From positions 1 to 41,186 of the forward strand of contig NZ_NBYY01000006.1 of assembly GCF_002464935.1 (NCBI RefSeq): a DNA stretch of 41,186 bases, given 5' to 3'. Below the pieces are notes generated by a model that worked only from the letters and a program-made list of their open reading frames with translations, made no database searches and was not told the DNA's origin. Source of the DNA: Candidatus Enterovibrio escicola. GTDB lineage: Bacteria; Pseudomonadota; Gammaproteobacteria; Enterobacterales; Vibrionaceae. Every line of letters starts with the position of its first letter. The first letter of the stretch is position 1. Shown here in pieces: positions 37,184 to 41,186 of the stretch. The position numbers were made by a program, and so were the translations under genes.

Positions 37184-37576
37184 GGAAATTACCTAACTTA
37201 TCACTATCTACAACTTTCTCATAGGATATTAAACATATAACACTTCACCTAATACGGCAACTCTTACAGAGAAGGTTATTGATGATAGGATATTCATATT
37301 GATTTTCACCCGTAACACAGTATTCAGTGGACTAAGACCATTTGAACTCTTTAACAGGCAAGCCTGTTTCCTTTATTATTTAACACTAAGGAATATCATA
37401 GTTTTTGGTCGTATGAAAGGGTTAGATTAGAAAACAAGTTTTCTTATTTCCAAAACCTTAGAACACCGTTCAGCTAAATAAAAGTCAATCATCGACCGTG
37501 TTAGCCTATTTTTACTTCCTCAGACGCACCTATCCCGTACTTGAATATTCAGCCACCCTCATATGGACCTGAATTA
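37184..37576. other. Intergenic DNA upstream of the TerB-like gene
   Basis: About 390 bp with no supportable frame or IS match. AACAGG-caag-CCTGTT (37353-37368) followed by a T-rich run could be a terminator of a gene now lost. Confidence 0.35.
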
Positions 37577-37905
37577 ACCTAAGCTGCACATAAGAAATTA
37601 ACTAAAGGCCAAAGTCGCGATCTGATTGTTTGAAATAAACTATTGACTGCACAAGGACTTGGGCATGAATAACTTAGACGCTGTTTTCGTCGATGTCGAT
37701 GACTTCTGGTAGACTTTCCTCCCTGCATGGGGAGGATACCTAATTTCTTCCGGTATCAAACAAAGAAACAAGCTTTTTCGCCTCTCAGTTAGCAAGGTAA
37801 TGACGATAGTGATAGCTTTCCATCAATCTGGGTATTGAGACTACAAAATCTATGATATCCACTTTTGTTTGTCGCTACCTCACCAATAAATTTCCTGAAT
37901 TAGTT
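37577..37905 (+). mobile_element. IS982-family copy H, 5' third
   Basis: The left end ACCTAAGCTGCACATAAG at 37577 is followed by the full leader and the transposase start at about 37665 ('MNNLDAVFVDVDDFW*TFLP'), with stops and a frameshift. It ends at 37905 inside the region 'FPELV', where the palindrome 37906-37945 begins. Confidence 0.82.
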
Positions 37906-37945
37906 AACCTCAGATCTGCATAAGTGATTATGCAGATCTGAGGTT
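37906..37945. repeat. Perfect palindrome made of two IS982 right ends
   Basis: AACCTCAGATCTGCATAA (37906-37923), a 4-nt spacer GTGA, and its exact reverse complement (37928-37945). Each arm is the IS982 right end. No internal sequence of the IS is left. It joins IS982 copy H to an IS5 fragment. Confidence 0.9.
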
Positions 37946-38330
37946 GGGTTAAGCAATCTAGGTAAAGCTTCATTGTCACCCATAAAAACTAGGCTAACTT
38001 CTGCAGCAATAACCTCATGAAGTAGACACATCAACGTCAAGATGCAGTTTACGCCAGATACACCGCTTCTCCTTACCGTGTTTACGCGTTTTTCATGCCC
38101 CTTCGTCGTATACTTTTAGGCCTGTGGTATAAATAACGACGGGAGCGATAGCTCCTAGACTCGGCAAACGGTACTTAACTTTTATGGTCTTCAAACGCTT
38201 ACTAATTTTTGATTATATTGTTTCTGGGTGCTGATATTGTGCTTGATCTTTCCCACCATCACCTCCAGCTTAACTCCATGATGATCCAATCGTAGGAATT
38301 GTAGTGAGTTCAGATATTTGGAAAAATATG
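37946..38330 (-). mobile_element. IS5-family (IS903-group) 5' half with a repeat-mediated deletion
   Basis: Minus-strand pieces match the IS5 copy at 26090-26690: the N-terminus near 38250 ('..KISTQKQYNQK' in a broken frame), then a jump at ATTAGTAA to the segment starting GCGTTTGAAGACC, and on to 'STSLHEVIAAEVSLVFMGDN'-like sequence. The 236 bp between the two CATTAGTAA repeats of the longer copy are missing. The 3' half is absent. Confidence 0.75.
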
Positions 38331-38334
38331 TCCC

Positions 38335-38580
38335 ATGGAATACCAATTCATATCCAATAGAGAATACCTTCAAAAATAATTCTATGTTTTAGCTTTTCAT
38401 AAAAAAGCTAGTACTTTTGATTAGTTAAAATAACAATTCTCGAAAATTATCAGTTTAAATGGTTTAAGGCAAGGTATTGTAGGTTAGGTTGTTTTTGGCG
38501 AAGTGATTATCACACTGCAGCATGCTGTTTAAGAAACACTCATTAAAGATCAACATGCTTTACCTTCCAACAACTTACTT
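38335..38580 (-). mobile_element. IS5-family (IS427-group) 5' remnant
   Basis: It aligns with 23360-23570, sharing the stretches around 'attctatgtt', 'aattatcagtt' and 'gcgaagtgattat', so it is the N-terminal end of an IS427-group element, strongly decayed. It lies directly upstream of patB. Confidence 0.6.
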
Positions 38581-38667
38581 TGCAAACAAAAAGGCTATTA
38601 AAGTCCTTTACCTCTATACATCGCTTTCAGTAAGCTAGATCTTCTTTTTACTAACAGGAAGAATGGC

Positions 38668-39831
38668 ATGGATTCTGCCTTACAATCTATTAATTATAAC
38701 TTTGATGTCGAAATCGACCGGACTAACAGTAGTAGCAATAAATGGGATAAGTATAGAGATCAAGATATCTTACCAATGTGGGTGGCTGACTGCGATTTTA
38801 AATCACCCCCATCAGTTATGAAAGCATTGCATGAACGTATCGCACATGGTGTATTTGGCTACACACACGCATCCGAAAGACTCACTAATTTATTCATTGC
38901 CCGCATGGCGGATAAATACAACTGGCATGTTGAACCAGAATGGGTAGTATATTTACCAGGTTCAGTATGTGGGCTTAATCTGGCTGCACGCGCATTAACA
39001 GAGTCAGGTCAGACCATTATTAGCCCTAGCCCAGTTTACCCACCATTAATATCATCTGCAAAGTTTGCAAATAAACCACTGATCAAAGCCCCTGTTGTAC
39101 TGAAAAATGGTAGGTGGTTACCTGATCATGAAACCGCCGGAAAACTGCTAACAAACCAAAGTGGTCTCTTACTAGTGTGTAATCCACTCAACCCTGGTGG
39201 CACGGTCTATCGTAGAGAAGAGTTAGAAGCTACCCTCTCCTTCGTAGAAAAATACAACTTGTTTGTTTGTTCAGATGAGATACACTGCGATCTAATCCTT
39301 GATAAACACTTGACTCACATTCCGTTTGCCAGTCTAAATAAAAGTGCAGCGGAACGCTGCATCACACTGATGTCACCGAGTAAAACCTTTAATATTGCAG
39401 GATTAGGCGTATCCGTCGCTATCATTCCCAACAATGAACTTCGCCAACGTTTTATTAAAGTGAAACGTGGAATTGTTCCGAATGTAAACGTATTGGCATT
39501 TACTGCAGCAGAGGCTGCTTACGCATATGGTGAAGGGTGGTTACAGGCGCAAGTTCGTTACCTCGCTAACCACCGCGACCTGCTTAAGGAGGAAATCAAT
39601 GCACTGCCAGGTACAACACTTGAACACATTGAAGCCACTTATCTAGCATGGATTGATTGTAGTGAGTTACCCGTAAATAATCCCCACCAATTTTTCGAAC
39701 AATCTGGAGTGGGTCTCTCACCTGGAATTGACTTTGGTAACCGAGCATTTGTTCGACTTAATTTTGGTTGTACGCGTAAGACATTAGAATATGCACTGAA
39801 CAGAATGAAGCATGCTGTATTTGCTCTTTAA
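38668..39831 (+). CDS. PatB/MalY-type pyridoxal-phosphate C-S lyase
   Basis: A 387-residue fold-type I PLP enzyme of normal length (about 385-395). The opening 'NKWDKYRDQDILPMWVADCD' and 'DFKSPPSVMKALHERI' is the family hallmark. 'CNPLNPGGTVYRREEL' binds cofactor, 'CSDEIHCDLIL' contains the Asp that pairs with the PLP nitrogen, the Schiff-base Lys lies in 'SPSKTFNIAGLG', and 'FVRLNFGCTR' near the C-terminus holds the carboxylate-binding Arg. Members cleave cystathionine or cysteine C-S bonds (beta-lyase); E. coli MalY also represses the maltose regulon, which cannot be inferred here. It is preceded by AGGAAG and is monocistronic. Its upstream region is IS debris, so the promoter may lie in the 90 bp before it. 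Confidence 0.9.
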   Translation: MDSALQSINYNFDVEIDRTNSSSNKWDKYRDQDILPMWVADCDFKSPPSVMKALHERIAHGVFGYTHASERLTNLFIARMADKYNWHVEPEWVVYLPGSVCGLNLAARALTESGQTIISPSPVYPPLISSAKFANKPLIKAPVVLKNGRWLPDHETAGKLLTNQSGLLLVCNPLNPGGTVYRREELEATLSFVEKYNLFVCSDEIHCDLILDKHLTHIPFASLNKSAAERCITLMSPSKTFNIAGLGVSVAIIPNNELRQRFIKVKRGIVPNVNVLAFTAAEAAYAYGEGWLQAQVRYLANHRDLLKEEINALPGTTLEHIEATYLAWIDCSELPVNNPHQFFEQSGVGLSPGIDFGNRAFVRLNFGCTRKTLEYALNRMKHAVFAL

Positions 39832-40995
39832 ATATGTAAATATCGCTCAAAATAGATATTCCTATTTATCATCAAAGATGACTATTCTGATAACCTAGTA
39901 TATAGGAGCATTTTGGAATCAAGTAGAATACAGTAGTTCAGATCAACACCATTGGCTTCCGTAATTTGTGTTATGTTGTCATGAATTCTTTTCCCTGTGG
40001 TAAGTATACTTCCAAATCTGCCCTACTTTACTAATACTGCAATTCCTCTGTAGACTACGGCAGCATTACCCGCCACGAAGCATACGAAGAGTCGGCCATC
40101 TATCGAACATGTCTACATTTTACAGCGATCCAGACTTACCTTCGATGGAAAAAGAGTTTTGTTGATAAGTATCGATATCTCTCATAGAAATCTGTTACAC
40201 CAATAGTATTGAACATGATAAACATAGCACCTAAATATACCAAAATAACTTAAATAGTTGCAAACAAAAATTGAGCAATATCCTCTCTGGAATCGTGGTT
40301 TTTTGAAGTAAACGTTGTTCATAAACCCTTAATTCATCACCTTCTAGAGCCTTTCCATCGAGTTCAGATTCAAACTTTAAAGCAGTCAATTATGTAACTC
40401 GATATCGAAAATTAATGCGATATTCTCTTACTAAACCACTTCGGTGATATCCCGCTCCATTTAAGATTATATGCAACATAGAAAACTTTATTTGAAATAT
40501 CAAAAAATGGAGCGCGCCAATAATATTCAAGCAACTGTAGCTCACCTACAGAGTAAGAGGATGAGTGCTTAATTTTCAACTAGCGCTTTAAATCTAGCCT
40601 GTACTATCCTGTATAAATAATCAATATGCACCTCGGAAGATCATTGTTTTCGTGGAATGCTCATTTTTCTTGCTTCTCTAGGAACACGAGGATATTCAAT
40701 CTGATGTAACAAGTACACGTTAAATTCTAAGCTGCGTTACCACGATATATTTGGTAGCCCCCTCACTCAACGCTGTATCCAACGGAGCCCTTCACCAGAT
40801 GGATCTTTATTAGGTAGGCATGAGGTCAAACACATCAGGATAAGGATAATTTCGTATTACAGAAGACGACAATGTCGTGGGTAGCATACAGTGACGATAG
40901 CCAACTCTTCTTGCAGCTCTCCACCACTGACAGTCTGCATAAGCGGAACTGATTCCCTAAAGCAGATCTACTCATGTTTTATGCATGTACGTGAC
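39832..40995. other. 1.16 kb without a supportable gene
   Basis: No frame above 60 codons and no IS match seen. Two short minus-strand stretches have a protein-like look, 'LEGDELRVYEQRLLQKTTIP' (about 40290-40370) and 'GKRIHDNITQITEANGVDL' (about 39935-39990), but they lie in broken frames and I do not recognise them. It is probably decayed coding DNA. Confidence 0.5.
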
Positions 40996-40999
40996 TACT

Positions 41000-41020
41000 C
41001 CTCGCCCTAATCGGGCGAGG
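41000..41020 (-). repeat. Hairpin at the right end of an IS200/IS605-type element
   Basis: A perfect 8-bp stem CCTCGCCC / GGGCGAGG with a 5-nt loop lies 11 bp after the tnpB stop. IS200/IS605 elements carry such subterminal hairpins, recognised by the TnpA HUH transposase, and the 3' end of tnpB plus this end usually encodes the reRNA (omega RNA). It could also act as a terminator. Confidence 0.6.
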
Positions 41021-41031
41021 CTTCTTGTTTC

Positions 41032-41186
41032 TTAGGCCGCAACTCGTTCGTGACGAGATTTACGCAAGCTTCCACAAGCAGTAACGACGTGTCCCGCCGC
41101 TTTTATTTCAATTATTCCTTGATGCTGAATATTCAAGGCTGCATTAATATCTCGGTCATGTTGAATGCCACAGTTAGGGCACTTCC
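41032..41186 (-). CDS. tnpB: TnpB (IS200/IS605 OrfB) C-terminus, cut by window edge
   Basis: Fifty-one codons are visible on the minus strand up to the TAA at 41032-41034. They read 'KCPNCGIQHDRDINAALNIQ' followed by a basic tail ending 'LRKSRHERVAA'. This is the second half of the TnpB zinc finger (CPxCG) and the RuvC-III segment with its catalytic Asp (HDRDINAA). TnpB is an RNA-guided DNA endonuclease, the ancestor type of Cas12, that helps IS200/IS605 elements persist at their donor sites. No stop interrupts the visible part, but the rest of the gene and any tnpA lie outside the window, so integrity is unknown. Confidence 0.88.
   Translation of the reverse strand, partial: KCPNCGIQHDRDINAALNIQHQGIIEIKAAGHVVTACGSLRKSRHERVAA

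Noticed and set aside
1-41186. CRISPR array
   Set aside because: Repeats seen are IS copies and ends; no regularly spaced short repeats with unique spacers were found.
1-41186. matS sites for MatP
   Set aside because: Scanning by eye for GTGACRNYGTCAC gave only partial matches (for example near 8805 and 41083), too weak to report; a motif search would be needed to exclude them.

Overview
The window looks like a chromosomal segment of a gamma-proteobacterium of the Vibrionaceae. The gene blocks rmf / DUF3466 / uup / rlmKL, zapC / pyrD / NAD-glutamate dehydrogenase, proQ / prc and thrS / infC / rpmI / rplT are all typical of vibrios, and the protein sequences read as vibrio-like. The DNA is AT-rich, single-copy housekeeping genes are intact, and the space between them is packed with broken insertion sequences. 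This is what is expected of a recently host-restricted vibrio; the luminous Enterovibrio symbionts of deep-sea anglerfish are the closest match I know, but the organism name is inference.

Layout. 1-3.4 kb: IS982 and IS30 debris, matP, then an IS cluster in the place where fabA usually lies. 3.45-9.7 kb (minus strand): rmf, then the operon rlmKL - glutaredoxin relic - uup - DUF3466 gene (two frameshifts). 9.8-11.0 kb: IS982 and IS630 remnants where a ycbX-type gene would be expected. 11.0-17.6 kb (minus): zapC, pyrD, gdhB. 17.9-19.8 kb: an IS982 copy and an unrecognised decayed coding stretch. 20.0-22.65 kb (minus): proQ (frameshift in an A5 tract) and prc. 22.7-31.4 kb: an IS graveyard (IS5 of two groups, IS982 of two types, IS30, IS91, IS256) around intact yajQ and a tRNA-Val(GAC). 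31.5-34.75 kb (plus): thrS-infC-rpmI-rplT with a strong terminator. 34.8-38.6 kb: nested IS5/IS982 copies around a TerB-like gene. 38.7-39.8 kb: a PatB/MalY-type C-S lyase. 39.8-41.0 kb: no supportable gene. The right edge holds the 3' end of an IS200/IS605-type tnpB with its end hairpin.

How the genes relate. The intact genes serve translation and ribosome maintenance (thrS, infC, rpmI, rplT, rlmKL, uup, rmf, tRNA-Val), division and chromosome organisation (matP, zapC), pyrimidine and amino-acid metabolism (pyrD, gdhB, patB) and RNA/protein quality control (proQ, prc). Every transposase seen whole is interrupted; the tnpB at the edge is only partly visible. The best evidence of recent mobility is an IS982 copy with an internal deletion that still has both ends and a 6-bp target duplication inside an IS5 copy. 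I found no CRISPR array, prophage, secretion locus or obvious new defence system. The novelty lies in the IS biology (solo and palindromic IS982 ends, mobilised deletion derivatives, shared chimeric junctions) and in relic genes caught in mid-decay.
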